Shown: positions 49,025 to 61,252 of the stretch, one piece after another
How the letters are laid out: each line of letters starts with the position of its first letter
Position numbering within the stretch: position 1 is the first letter of the stretch
NCBI GenBank assembly: GCA_025506515.1
Contig: CM046452.1
Span: 101,214,559 to 101,278,558 of the forward strand
DNA: 64,000 bases
Reading direction: 5' to 3'
Origin: Flaveria trinervia
Taxonomy: Eukaryota > Streptophyta > Magnoliopsida > Asterales > Asteraceae
Program-made: the position numbers and the translations under genes
The notes under the pieces: generated by a model
What the model was told of the DNA's origin: nothing
Databases searched by the model: none
The model's input: the letters and a program-made list of their open reading frames with translations, nothing else

Positions 49025-50832
49025 TCAACTGCGGTGACTTGGTGAACCACCGGTTGAATGTGGCTTCTTTCCACCATATTTCTGTTCAATTTTGAAAAAC
49101 ATTTAATATATGATATTATGGTTGGGATTGAATTTATTAAAGAAACTTAGAGGTCTTACCTGCTTGCCAAAATTAAATGGGACATATTTGTATTTAATCA
49201 TGTGCATGATTTGACGCTTCATAGTGAGAGCAAATAGGACGATCCAATAGCAGAGCAATATTGGCCAGAAAACAGGGACATCAAATAGAGAAAAGAATGT
49301 CATCAAGAAAGCTACAATGAAAGCCTTTGTAATGGCATACCTGAAATTACAACATAATTGAATGAGTTTAGTCATTTTAGTTACTAATCATAGAAGATTC
49401 AGAAAACATAAAGTGATCCTTAATATGCTTATAGCAGAAACATCAAGGTTCAAAGTTCAAACATATATCAAGTCACCAAAAAATAAGTCAGCACGTAGTG
49501 TGGTGACGCAGAAAATCAGATGTAAGAAGCATAGTTCTGCCCATAAATCTCTGAAATTATAACCAGCCAAAATAGTAATAAAAACCACCATAACATCAAG
49601 TAATTGTGTCAGAATAATGTCATTTAAATTGTTTGAGTCTCATTATAATCCCATTTAAATGTCTAAAGGGGATTAAGCACAGCTGCTTAGCTCAACTTGA
49701 TGCTGTTTAGAATACCATGTCAGAACATAAGCCAAACAATGAGAAACCCTAATAAAGAACAAAGCTAATTACATTGAATTGTTGCAATTGTCTAGCATAC
49801 ATATAAAAAGAAGTGAATAAAGTGTATGTATAGATGTAACACTTCTCATGTTGGGGTATGTATATCGACCATGTCAATCTTACATACAGGAAGGTATTTT
49901 GAATGCGACACGTTGAGGTTAATGTGTACCAAATGAGTTGTTCATGTCATGCTTAAATATTTTCTTCATTTCCGGTGTATTATTTTACAACAACAAAGAA
50001 GATAATACAAGAACTAAGTACACCTGAAGACAAGCAACCTACTCCCATTAAGCATTAGGGACAAATGTATAGAAGAACAACTAATTAATAAAGCATAACT
50101 CAATAGAAGTAAACCCACTGCAAGTCTTATTCAACAAAACTATCATTTCAAATAGTAACCACAATTATATAGACATTATTCTAGACCAAGTAGTATGGAA
50201 ATATATCATTTCATGCACATTACTCCAACAATTGTGAACTAATTTAATGTTACTTTATCCATATAAACTTGGAGGAATAGTTGTCAGTAAGTTTAGTCTA
50301 TTGTCAGTAGGACGAATTTCTAAATTTTAATAGGCAAGTAGGTATAAGTAGGTATAACAAGAGCCATGTAGATACAAGAATCCATCATTCAAGATTTCAA
50401 GGTATTTGTAGCTTCTAACGTCATGAACTCATGAAATGACAATATAAACATACTAAACAAAAATGAGATGGGTGCTATACTCACCAAAACTTGAACTCTG
50501 GAAGGCGGCGGATAAAAGGCTTAAACTCATCAGAATCTTTTGTAGGCAGTGAAGCCCCATCCAAAGCTTCAAGCTCAGGATCAACCTTTGGGGATAGAAA
50601 TCCAATCAACAGATTCAAGATATAAATTCCAAGACCATACGAGATAATATAAAACCTTCAAGATAATAACCCGCAACACATAAACTGCAGCAACACCAAG
50701 TGTCCCAAGCCACCTCTGAACAGAAAGAGGTGTTGATTTATCCAGATAAAACTGAAACACCCTTGAGAATTCAGCTTTCCACTTGGCAAACGGTGCCATC
50801 GGGGAGGCAGCATCACCCCCTGCTCCTTCCAT
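49025..50832 (-). CDS. RER1: ER-retrieval receptor RER1, frame broken by two 1-bp losses
   Basis: Coding exons (minus strand): 50832-50485, 49340-49160 and 49081-49025. The intact product would be 195 residues. RER1 is a four-pass Golgi membrane receptor that returns membrane proteins to the ER. Seen: STPLSVQRWLGTLG near the N terminus, then IYILNLLIGFLSPKVDPE, FKPFIRRLPEFKFWYAITK, FFSLFDVPVFWPILLCYWIV and the very conserved MKRQIMHMIKYKYVPFNFGK, ending KYGGKKPHSTGGSPSHRS. Exon 1 needs two frame changes: after YVLRV (near 50,670) and about 15 bases later at the 'ggtttta' (near 50,655) one T appears missing from each of two short T runs. If both are restored, exon 1 is 350 bases and all phases fit. 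As written, the frame yields only an N-terminal stub. A leader intron (about 51,383-50,876) is likely. Either a recent pseudogene or, more likely, homopolymer errors in the assembly. Confidence 0.85.
49341..50484 (-). other. Large intron of RER1
   Basis: A 1.1-kb AT-rich intron with donor TTTTG|GTGAGT and acceptor TTTCAG|GTATG. I saw no nested gene or clear mobile element. Confidence 0.6.
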
Positions 50833-51602
50833 GTGAACCAACCTTCAAACTTCAAATCTTTCTGTACAAAGTAATACATAACTCAGAACCCAAAACCATG
50901 GCTTAATCACCTAATAACACAACTGAAGAACAAATTAAAACCAGTAACCACAACATCAGTTCAGTTTTGTAGCATAATCAAAAGCAAAAACTTAAACTAT
51001 TTAACCTCAAAACTCGATAAATCTGTCAAATAAAGCAGTTCAGATGATCAATTACGATATCTATTAAGGGCATCAGATATCCTTATACCCCTGATGTGTA
51101 TTGTTACTGGAAAACATATACTGCATCAATGATACAACTAGATTCTAATTGGGCGTACTCAGAACTATTACAACCGCCATCAACGAATCAGTATATCAAA
51201 GGAAATGATTGTGTGAAAACGATTATATATGGAAAGTGCACTAAACAAATAACACTTTACTCGATTAACATATGGATTCTATGAAGATACTGAAGAGTCA
51301 ACATTCGTGATCATTGAAAGATAAGGAAGTGAATGGATCAAATAAAATAGTAGCAGTAGTAGTGAGGGTTCAAGAGCTTACGCAAAGGAAATTGTTGTTT
51401 AGGGTTTTTTGCGGTTTACTTGAGACGACGATAATTTTGATTCGCACGGAGTTTGCTTTTATTTGGTTTGTATGTGTTGCAATATAATTCGTTTCATCTT
51501 TTTAGGCGCACCACCAAATTTATATATTCTTTCATCTATATTTTTCTAGGGTTAGGTTAGTTTGGCGTCAAATGCTTTTTAGGTAATATCTCTGTCATCT
51601 CA

Positions 51603-51844
51603 GGGTGGTGGGGTGTAAACACGCAACCACGCGGCGGGGCCCGGTGTCGCACGATGACACCGCTCGCCGGTCCCTTACGCCGCTGAATAAACTCATCATG
51701 CCATCACTTTGGTGCGGTGTGGTGGGGTGTTGTGTGATGCGGTGTGGTGTCGTGTGGTTTGGTGTGACATAGTGAGGTGTAGTGTGATTGGGTGACGTGA
51801 TGTGATGTGGTAAGAGTGACATGAGCGCCCCACCACCACCACCC
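51603..51844. mobile_element. GC-rich MITE between RER1 and gamma-CA
   Basis: A 242-bp element with terminal inverted repeats 'gggtggtggggtg' (left) and 'ggg(tgg)tggtggggcg' (right, reverse-complemented), flanked by 'tca' on both sides (51,600-51,602 and 51,845-51,847). The interior has many 'gtgtggtg' words and no coding capacity. A 3-bp duplication fits PIF/Harbinger-like MITEs, although TTA/TAA is their usual target. It is strikingly GC-rich against its surroundings. Confidence 0.65.
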
Positions 51845-52036
51845 TCAACTAACGAACGTTGCTGGTGTAACTAAATTTTGCAGGAGCTTTGGATGAGGTG
51901 GCAACAAATACATGATGCTTTGTTATTTTTAATTAACAAAGGTTAAAGAAAAATACATATACTATTCTAACAAACAAAGGTTGACCAATAAATTGGTCAC
52001 CACTATCTCAACTAGCGGAGTTTCTTGTTGCAAGGC

Positions 52037-52105
52037 TAATATGACAAAGACATAAACAATGGTAATATGACAAAGACATAAACAATGGTAATATGACAAA
52101 GATAG
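52037..52105. repeat. 26-bp minisatellite, 2.6 copies
   Basis: The unit 'taatatgacaaagacataaa' plus 'caatgg' starts at 52,037, 52,063 and 52,089, with the third copy incomplete. It lies in the upstream region of the gamma-CA gene. Confidence 0.9.
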
Positions 52106-52506
52106 AAAGTCTAAAATGATGGTAAGTAGCAGGCTTCATCCACTCTTCTAGATTGTACATTGCATTCATTATTCGTATATGTCGGTCAAATATGATACAG
52201 AACTTGCCCATGGCATCGATCACAACGTGCTCTTAAATTTTTTAAAGAACCCAACTGCAACTCTCATTTGTTTCGTCATCAACCATTGCATAGCCCCCGG
52301 CAACATGTTAGAAAATGTAATCTCACCTACAAACTTTTGTTATCTAAACTTTTGACCAAGATGTGAAAGAAAGTGAAAGAAAAGGGACGTTTCTGTCATT
52401 TCCACTTTCTCAGGGGTTGGTTGGTATTTCCGTTCATTTTTCAGCTGAAGAAAACACACACACACAGAGACACGCAGTGAGAGTGGTGTGAAGAGGGTGA
52501 TCGAGC

Positions 52507-54866
52507 ATGGGAACCCTAGGAAGAGCAGCTTATACCGTCGGATTCTGGATCCGGGAAACGGGTCAAGCTATGGATCGTCTCGGGTCGCGCCTCCAGGGCA
52601 ACAACCTCTTCAAACAACAGCGTATGCCTTCATTCATTCATCCCTTCAAATCCCTAATTCCCATTTCATAATTCCTTCATTTTTCGTTATTGGGTTTTTG
52701 GTGAAATGTGATTTTAGTAATACATGAAACACATAGCAACAACAACAGTTATTTACAAAACATATCAGAAGTTGATTTGTTGGCTGTAAATATTCTTTAA
52801 TTTTCTTTGAGTTTTAGATGCTCGCTTGATTCCCTCACTCTCTCCATTTGTTTGTTTACCCAATATGTCATTTTTAATACTATTATGTTCTTATGCTTTC
52901 TGAAACAATCTTTAACAAATTTTCTTTTTTTTTTTTCAGTCTCCAGGCACCGGACTCTTATGAATGTATTTGATAAAGCCCCTGTGGTAGCTAAGGATGC
53001 ATTTGTGGCCCCAAGTGCTTCTATAATTGGGGATGTCCGAGTAGGGGCTGGATCGTCTATTTGGTATGGATGTGTTATGAGAGGTAACACTTAAGAATTC
53101 TGGCCTTTAATTTCTTCAATAGTCTTGTAAAGTCCTTTGGCTGCAATAGGTTTTCTTATTTGCTTCTGCAACAAAAGTGGATTGTGTTAAAGCGTGATCA
53201 TAGTCTTGTATGCTCCTTTAGCTAACAATAAGAATGAATTAGAATTGATACTGCAAACTAGAATAAGTACAAAGAAGATGATAGAAGTAGATAAATTAAC
53301 AGGTGACAAAGTGAAAACAAAAACAATATCATAAATTTGGAGTTGTTCCTTTTATGTGCACTTGTACGTTGTAATACGTTTCCTTGTCACTTAGTATCAG
53401 GTCGTGAAACTGTAGGCAGTTCTACATGGGAGCCTAAACTTATGCTTAAGTTTATCAACTTTTTTAGTTCGTGCATTGAGGTCTTTGCCTGTCTTTTGAA
53501 TCAGGCTTGCACAGAGATAAATAATCTAGAATGCAAGATTCATCAAATTGTATAAGCATGCAAAATGTTATATTTGAGAGTATTAGTTGAGACACTGTAT
53601 AGGATGCACATTATATATGTGAGTGTATGTTACTTGTGCATTTTCATAAAAAAACGGTTTTGCTGAGCCGAGGGTCTCTCTAAGAGCAACCTTTCTGTCT
53701 CTTTGGATAGAGATAAGGGTTGCCCTCATTTTACTCTCCCTAGACAGTAGACGCTACTATTTAAGTAGGACTTGCTGGGTATGTTTATTTGTTTTCTTGC
53801 TTGTATCTCAACTTATGTTAAGTTATTGCCTTCGCTTAAGTAGGAGACTATTCTGTACAAGTAATGCATTATTAAAACAATGAAAACTAGCCATTTAAAA
53901 AGTTAAACTGCACCTAAAACATAGCATTGTTTTGTTAGTTTTTCTATGTATACATTAGTAAAATAATATTTCTTATGGTCGCATGTGTTGCTTAAATGTT
54001 CATTTAATCCCCACGTTCATGATTGCTAATCTAGCAAAATTGTTACTTGATTACATAAAATATTTAAGCATTTGCTTTTCTTCACATTTTTTTGCATTAT
54101 ATAAACTTTGATCAGAATTTCCATATTGCTGGTAGTAGCTTTTAGGTTTCTTAAGGAGTTGCTCAATGTTTCACTTAATTCACTATATACAAGTTAGTAA
54201 TCATTGTTTCACTGATGAATAATGGTTATCTTTATATAGGTGATGTGAACAGCATTAGTATTGGATCTGGCACTAACATACAGGATCACTCCCTTGTACA
54301 TGTTGCCAAATCCAATCTACCTGGAAAGGTGCATCCAACTGTCATTGGTAACAATGTGACTGTAGGTGAGCAATGTGTATAGAAGCTTTTACAAGTTTTT
54401 TTTTTTCTTTTCAAATAAGTGATTTTGATTAAACAAATACAATTCAGGTCACAGTGCTATTCTACATGGATGCACTGTTGAGGATGAAGCATTTGTTGGC
54501 ATGAAAGCGACACTTCTTGATGGGGTAGTTGTAGAGAAACATGCCATGGTTGCTGCCGGAGCCCTTGTGAGACAGGATACTAGAATCCCCAGCGGCGAGG
54601 TTCATATTATCCAGACATGTACATTTATTTACTAAAAAACACATTTGTTATTGATGTTAGATGGGAATGTGGTAATACAGGTATGGGGAGGTAATCCTGC
54701 TAAGTTCTTGAGAAAGCTTACAGACAAAGAGATAACCTTCATTGCAGAGTCAGCTACTAATTACAAGAGCCTTGCCGAGGTCCATGCTGCTAAGAATGCG
54801 GAGCCCCTTGACCAGACTGAGTTTTTAAAAGTGATACAAAAGAAGGCAAAGAAGACAAAGCTCTGA
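52507..54866 (+). CDS. Gamma carbonic anhydrase, mitochondrial complex I subunit
   Basis: Five coding exons: 52507-52621, 52940-53083, 54240-54365, 54448-54599 and 54681-54866. All phases agree and give 240 residues. The N terminus MGTLGRAAYTVGFWIRETGQ matches the plant gamma-CA1/2 group, which forms the matrix-side carbonic anhydrase domain of mitochondrial complex I. A left-handed beta-helix of hexapeptide repeats runs from about 55 to 185 (APSASIIGDVRVGAGSSIWY, TVIGNNVTVGHSAILHGCTV). His107, His130 and His135 stand where the zinc ligands are expected, so the site looks complete. WGGNPAKFLRKLTDKE follows. The product ends ...FLKVIQKKAKKTKL, about 30 residues shorter than many CA1/2 proteins. 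The shorter tail may be natural or may reflect a lost end. The gene is divergent from RER1 and convergent with PAF. Confidence 0.93.
53084..54239 (+). other. Large intron 2 of the gamma-CA gene
   Basis: A 1.16-kb intron with donor ATGAGAG|GTAACA and acceptor TATATAG|GTGATG. A GC-richer patch near 53,660-53,740 looks repeat-derived. No nested gene was seen. Confidence 0.6.
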
Positions 54867-55989
54867 TTCAATAACTGTTGGGCTTTCCTGGTGAATAAAC
54901 TCGTCATGAAAGTACTTGTTTTTGGTTTCTACTCACGAGTTTGATGTTGACGAACAATGCTTAGTTTAAGTTGTTTTTTAAGGATATTGGATCAGCTGTC
55001 TATCTCTTTTTAAATAAATGGTTAAACTTGTTAGAGATAGATTGTTGCAATTAGACCCTGTTGTATTGTTTGATTTACCATTCGTACATCAGAAACTTCA
55101 AACGGGTCTGATATTTTCTGTTCTTGTTGATGTGGATTTGAGTTTGAATTTGAAGTAATTTGAATCATAAACAGGTCTTCAGTCTTTTCAGCGCTCATCA
55201 TATTGCACTATCAAGCAAGCTTTTAACATTGGACCGGCATAATGAACTATGATGGAAAAAAGAGTGTGTTGTCATGTTAGAAAATTTCATATGTATAGCC
55301 ATAAAAATCCATGTATCTGCTTTTACTTGAGTAGTTAGTAGCTACCTTACTTGTCTAAGCCCTAACAATACGTGTGTGATATATACGTAATATGGTGTCA
55401 AGTGTTACTTCAATTTAAGTCATTATCAATGAGAAGAAATATGATTTACGAGTAAGCACTTTCTGGACTTCAATCTTGTAAGCAAGAGTAGATACGTGAC
55501 GGATTAAATCAGCATTTTGCTTTTGACATGACTGTAGACGTATAAACAACTAGCAAAGTAATTATTTTCATGATTTTTACATAACACAATCCAAAGTTTT
55601 TGAAATCTAAAATGTTCAATAAAAGCAACATTTCATATGTTCCAAAATAGATCACAGTAATCCAAAAGGTAATGCTGATCCAAAGAAGACATGCCAACAG
55701 TAAAGTGATATACCCTAACCAAATGGTTATAAATCCAAATCCTATAACGTGCAGAATAGTTGAATAAGCATAGAGTATAGAGTTTGTGTTTGCTGATTAA
55801 AAAAAATGTCTTAACTCCCTTAATAACTACAAATGAAGCTATAAGTTCTAATTCAGAGTTCAAAAGGCTCCCACGATTGAAATATAAACTCAAAAAACTG
55901 CAATAAAAAGACTCCAATAAAAGGTAACAACATGGTGTCCATTTTAAACTCTAGATCAAACAGTAGGATCAGCGAAACACCTTCAGTCC
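54867..55989. other. Intergenic DNA between convergent genes
   Basis: Holds the 3' flanks of gamma-CA and PAF. No gene or clear repeat is supported. Confidence 0.5.
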
Positions 55990-58024
55990 TCATATATCCA
56001 TTGGAGCCGCCTCTTCCTCTGCAGCAGCTCCTCTATGGTCAGGGGCGGCACCACCAGCATCACCGCCAGATTGTTCTGCAGCACTCTCATTTGTAGGTGC
56101 TTCTTCACCAGAAATCTCAAACTCATTAATCAATGCTTGTACAGTTTCTTTGTCCAATATATTAAACGCCTCTCCTACACCAACGACAGCAATAGTGCAT
56201 ACCGTACTGGTGAGTTTTTCACCTTGCAAAGTCTCTCTTATGGCAAATAATGCATCCTTGACGAGGTCATCTCGAGAAGATTCTGTAAATTTCTCAAACT
56301 TGCGTTCCAAGTAAGTTTTTGCAGCTTGTGAGCGTGACCCAATGGCAAAAGCTTGATATTCAAAGTAATTGCCACTAGGGCAGTTGTAGTAGAGATGGGC
56401 ACCAGATTCATCCAATCCAGCAACCAGCAGTCCCACACCATAAGGTCGTTTCCATGATCGCTGGGTGCAGACCTGTCAACAACCAACCAATTTAAGAAAC
56501 AATATTCTCATCTATATGCTTAACAATAAATGAAATGCTGGCAGCTGGAGAAATGAGTATGCTAAAATAACAATGTGGTAAGAAAGTAGGAAAACTAACA
56601 TGCCATATGGAGCTTATACAAAATAAAAGATGAAATAGAACATACAAGATAAATGACATAAATAGTACATCTAATATAACCAACTAATGTGATGCTGGAG
56701 AAGTGAGGAATACAAGGTATATTTCTACTCTGAAGTGCTTAGTTAATGAAAATATATTTATTTGAAGCGGATGTTTTTTATCAGACCATACAAGAGGGAA
56801 AACATATACATGGAGAGGGACATTGTGCATATTTCCATCTAGCGCTTTTATACCTCCAAACCTCAAAATAATCAAAACTATGGAGACTCATCATAAACAA
56901 TCTGGACAAGGTGTTAAGTTCTTAAAAAACACAACATATGCCAACACAAACAACAAACACATGGATTGCATAGAATTGTAGCCTCAAACATGAGGGTGTA
57001 TACGTTCTTTATAAAGAATCAAACAAAACAGTTCATACATAGCCATAATTAGAAGTTAAAAACGCACCAGCTGCAGTGAACAATTCCTAAACCATAATCG
57101 AAATCCTAACATAGAATCATTGTAAATGTCCATTGTAGACCTCTCTAAACAGTAACCTTCAGCAGAACATTCACATTACCACAATCACACTCCAAAGTTC
57201 ATCTTTCATGGTATCAAACAACCAATGATCGAGTAAACCAACACTTAACAAAACTGTATTAAATCAATAAATCACCATTACCACATAACACATTGCCAAC
57301 AAATCAGACCATCTATCTTCATCTCAAATGCACCTTCCCATAGAAAGTAGAAAGTTATTCAACACTTAAAAAAACCAAAATCACTTCTCCAAATTCAAAA
57401 TAATGAGCATTGCTACATGCAAATGACCCATTGAAGTATAATTAATCTCCCAAACTTTCAAAGTCAATTATTTCCATGAGCATTATACTTGAAGAACAAT
57501 TCGCTATCTACTATCCCCATTCCAGATTTCCATAAAGCATGAAAGCATCATAACTTAATTCCCATAACCAATTTCAGCACTAATTGGACGAACAGAAGAC
57601 AAATGTTCAGCAATTTCCCCAATCAACCCTAAAGAATCAAAGCCTACATACAAAGAGACAGATATAAGTGTACCTGCGCTTTATCAGCCAATTGAACAAC
57701 TAAACGGCCAACAGGAAGAGGAGACTCATACGTATACCCATAATTAATACACTCAGACCTCATATACCGCGATAGAACACGACCATCAGCGGTGAGACCA
57801 GCGATTGCGACGCCGATATGCTCATCGACCTTGAAAATCTTCCTTTGGTGCGATGAAAGTTCCGAATTGGATTTATTGACGCACGCGAGAACAGCGTGAG
57901 TTTTGGATCGGAGACCAATGGCAGCGGATCCTTGCTTGACTGCCTCCATAGCGTATTCTACCTGAAACAACCGCCCCGCCGGCGACCATGTGGTGACGTC
58001 GGTGTCGTATTGGTTTCTGAACAT
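55990..58024 (-). CDS. PAF1: 20S proteasome alpha subunit type F (alpha-1)
   Basis: Two coding exons (minus strand): 58024-57674 and 56472-55990, joined in phase 0 (AAAGCGCAG|GTACAC ... TTGACAG|GTCTGC). They give 277 residues, close to the usual plant length. The protein is an alpha-ring subunit of the 20S proteasome in cytosol and nucleus. The N terminus, MFRNQYDTDVTTWSPAGRLF followed by QVEYAMEAVKQGSAAIG, is the proteasome alpha signature. Other conserved blocks are SSHQRKIFKVDEHIGVAIAG, VCTQRSWKRPYGVGLLVAGL and YFEYQAFAIGSRSQAAKTYL. The acidic, Gly/Ala-rich C-terminal tail ends AAPMDI, as in relatives. No truncation or odd residue was seen. The 1.2-kb intron is unremarkable. Confidence 0.96.
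56473..57673 (-). other. Single large intron of PAF
   Basis: A 1.2-kb AT-rich intron with good GT-AG sites. The short open frames inside it have no recognisable domain. Confidence 0.6.
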
Positions 58025-60044
58025 GTTTTGATCGGATAATGTTAATCTCTTCGCCGGAGAACTGTTGATCGTCGGTGAGTGTGGGGAGTTTGCCGGTGAT
58101 GATGAAATTGGGGGAGGGTTAAAGACGGTCTTTTCTTTTTCGTCAAGCCAAATGTTTTGTTTTTAATAAAATTGAATAATGAGTTTCTTTATTTTCTTTT
58201 TCATTAAGGTTTTTTTTAATAAAAACTTATTTTTCTCTCGCACTATGTTTCCGAGTTCATTTAATAAAAGAAATAGAATGAAAGAAATAAGAAGTTGTGT
58301 TTTAGAGTTGTTTTTTAGTGAAAGAAAATAAATGAAAAGTTAAAAAGTTGTGTTTCCGAGTTCACTTTCGGATACAAAAAAAAATAAAAGAAAATAAAAG
58401 CTAAAATCAGTCATTTCAAATCAAAAGAAAATAAAGAGAAAAGAAATTAAAAAAATAAAGAAAAGAATATAAATTGAAAGAAAGAAAAATAAAAAAATTC
58501 CTTTATTTTTTTTCCTCTTGTTAAGTAAACTCGAAGGCATAGAATTATATCTATAATCTATAAATTATAACAAAACAAAATAGTAGTGGAGGCGAATGTG
58601 AATGCAGGTGAATGACATAAAGAAAAATGTGATAAAATGAAATTAAGAAAAAAAAATCATAAACATGTCAAAATAGTATTTTTCAGATTTTATGGATGAC
58701 GATAAGGTTTTTGATGCTAGGTTATAAGTATACTATACATGGCAAAATATCAAAATTAGATAAGAGCCATGAGATATCAAATAAGGTCTTTTGTTGAACT
58801 TGTAGAAAATAAGATTGCCTGCAATTTTAAAGAAGTTGATTTTAAAAGAAGTTGTCAACGAAACAAAATCCGAATCAAATGAAGATTAAATGTGAAGGTT
58901 CAAAAAAGGGTGTTGAGAAACCCCTTGCGGTTTACAATAGTCAGCAACGAGTGTTTACCGATAGAGATCATAACTATTAGTGTAAGGTTACAAAATATGA
59001 CTTTCTTTATGCATTCTGGCAATCAGCGATAAAAGGGTGCAAGCATTCAACAGAAGTAAACATGTTAAAAGGTTTTTGATCTTTTGAAAACATGTAATAT
59101 ATCTTATTTATTTATCTTTATCTTTTTCTAATTTGAGTATTTTTTGTAATTATAATTTTCATTATATATCATGTCAGATGAACATGCGGCTTGGAACAAA
59201 TTTAACTCGGAGGAAAAACAACAGTAGCTATTGGAGCTCGATAACTGATGTTGTATGATTGGTCGATTTCTTGTTTAATGGTTCAAGTTCTTGAATGAAC
59301 ATAACAAACAAACAATATATTATAAAACCCGCTTCATCACATTATAGAAAATAACTTAAAACCACTGTAACATTATTTTAAATACATTAACCCTAGACTT
59401 TGCTATGTATATATAGGAGAACCTGATTTGATAAGCAAGCTCTCTAATTAATCCCATCACAATTACAGAATTACACATTTACACTCCAATTGTGACACTT
59501 GGGCCGCCCTATTCCAGTCCGCTCGCACAAAAGTTTGAGCCGATTAGGCCCATATGAAAATTACCAAACAATAATAAAAACTTGTTTACAAACAAAAACA
59601 TACAGCAATATCTCGTAGTTATTGTAACTTGTTTGATATAATTTTTTTAGAGAAAACACACTTGCTATAGTCAAATTATATTTAAATAATCAAAATTATT
59701 ACTTATCGAACGATAATAATTCATATTATTGATTTGACCGGTAATAATACCAACTTTTATTTTTATTACTAACAATAATTATAATTATTAAAATCATACG
59801 CTTGATTTCACCTCGATTTCATTCACAATAATGATTATTAACGAAATGAAAAAAACACAAGTTTAATCGAGCCTAAAATGAGTACACATCGAGTGTGAAT
59901 ATATGATGCTACTGTGACTGTGTTGATAATAAAAATGACAGTTAGGATTATCATCGGCCAAATCAACAACATGATTTATTATCGGTCAACGAGTAATAGT
60001 TTAAATTATTAAAATCCAATTTGCGATTGTTATAAATTGGGTGT
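58025..60044. other. Intergenic DNA with a MITE, no gene seen
   Basis: This holds the PAF leader and promoter (about 58,025-58,150, GC-richer), then a MITE at 58,243-58,542, and AT-rich sequence to about 60,044. No gene is supported. Confidence 0.5.
58243..58542. mobile_element. MITE with short terminal inverted repeats
   Basis: A 300-bp element. The left end is 'ctatgtttccgagttcattt' and the right end, reverse-complemented, is 'ctatgccttcgagtttactt'. They match over about 20 bp with four changes. The interior is purine-rich (AAAGAAAATAAA-type) and has a second internal 'tgtttccgagttcac' at about 58,349. There is no coding capacity, and no clear target duplication was seen. Confidence 0.55.
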
Positions 60045-60590
60045 TTGGATTTTGATGATCCCAAGTTTCATTTATTGATCAAAATTAATCTCAACTCAGT
60101 AAATGTTTGCAGATACTTCTAACTTTAAGTTTATTTTCCTCCAACGATCCTTAGTAACTGAGAGTTAACCACGTTGGTTTCTTTGATAATGTGGACTGTT
60201 TTTGTGACTAAAACACTAAACAAAATTTTGAAATCTATCATCAGGACCATTAATTTTAAACTTCCGCACCAAAGACACATCAATTTCCACCTCCTGATTT
60301 GAACCACCAAACTCGTTGATGGTAGATTTTAGGTGATAATGAAGGTTAAACAATGGAAAACAGTCCTAATTAAGACTATACGGTGTTGGAGTTGAAAAAT
60401 AACTCAAAGTTGATCCCATTGATGATGAAACTAACGATCGTTAACTCTCAGTTAGTAAATGATCATTGGAGGAAAAAAATTCAAAGTTAGAAGTGTCTGT
60501 AAATATTTCATAAGTTGTGCTTAATCTCACCCAATAAATAAAAATTAAAATTATTAAAATCCAATAATCTTTTTGATAAATAGGCGTAAA
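60045..60590. mobile_element. Element with long (about 130 bp) inverted repeats
   Basis: Left arm about 60,045-60,175 and right arm about 60,430-60,590 are reverse complements with moderate divergence. Shared words are 'tttcatttattg'-like, 'aaatgtttgcagatactt' and 'actgagagttaac'. A third copy in single orientation lies at 38,541-38,700 ('gaaatgtttacagacacttt'). This shows a dispersed repeat family. The class is unknown: long inverted ends with non-coding filler could be a MULE-type or fold-back element. Confidence 0.55.
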
Positions 60591-60749
60591 AATATAAAAA
60601 AGTAGAAGTGAAACTAAAAAGTGAAAAACCATTAATAATAATTGGGAGGGCAAAAGTGTCTTTCTCTTTCTCCGTTGGAGCTCTTTGTAACCCCCTCCAT
60701 CTCATTATCTTCTTCATTCATCCTCTCAAGTCTCACCCACAGACAGAAA

Positions 60750-61252
60750 ATGGCGTTAACCCTATCCAACCCCTTCCTCCATAGAAACTCACCTCCTCCA
60801 CCACTATCCCTCAAAATGGTATTCACTTCACACCCACAACCCCTACAACCTTCAATTCACCCAATTTCAAACTAACCCTTTTTCAAATTTTGCTCTCATT
60901 TCAGGTATCCACCAACGCATCATCCCCAAATCAATCCCGATGGACCTGCAGAAAGAAGGACATCCACCCCGAATTCTACGAGGACGCAAAGGTCTACTGC
61001 AGCGGTGAGCACGTACTCACCACCGGCGGCACGAAGAAAGAGTACGTCGTCGATGTTTGGTCCGGCAACCACCCGTTTTACCTCGGCAGTCGGTCGGCAA
61101 ACCTCATCGATGCCGATCAGGTCGAGAAGTTCCGTAAGAAGTTCGGTGGTGTCGGTGGTTTGGATCAGTTTATGCAGATTCCGACGCTTAAAGGTGAGAT
61201 TGTGATTCCGCCTAAACGGAAGGCTAGCACTGGTAAAGGCAAGAAGAAGTAA
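60750..61252 (+). CDS. RPL31: Plastid 50S ribosomal protein bL31c
   Basis: Two coding exons: 60750-60818 and 60905-61252, joined in phase 0 (AAAATG|GTATTC ... TTTCAG|GTATCC), giving 138 residues. The N terminus (MALTLSNPFLHRNSPPPP and on to about residue 35) is Ser/Pro/Asn-rich without acidic residues, as in a chloroplast transit peptide. The mature part is bacterial-type L31: KKDIHPEFYEDAKVYCSGEH, KKEYVVDVWSGNHPFYLGS and VEKFRKKFGGVGGLDQFMQI, ending in a Lys-rich tail KGKKK. It is a large-subunit protein of the plastid ribosome. The intron is only 86 bp. The coding region is far more GC-rich than its flanks. Confidence 0.94.

Noticed and set aside
30781..61252. A co-regulated cluster of organelle-targeted genes
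   Set aside because: AK-HSDH, CBSX3, gamma-CA and bL31c belong to different pathways and organelles, are on mixed strands and are separated by unrelated genes; chance neighbourhood is the simpler reading.
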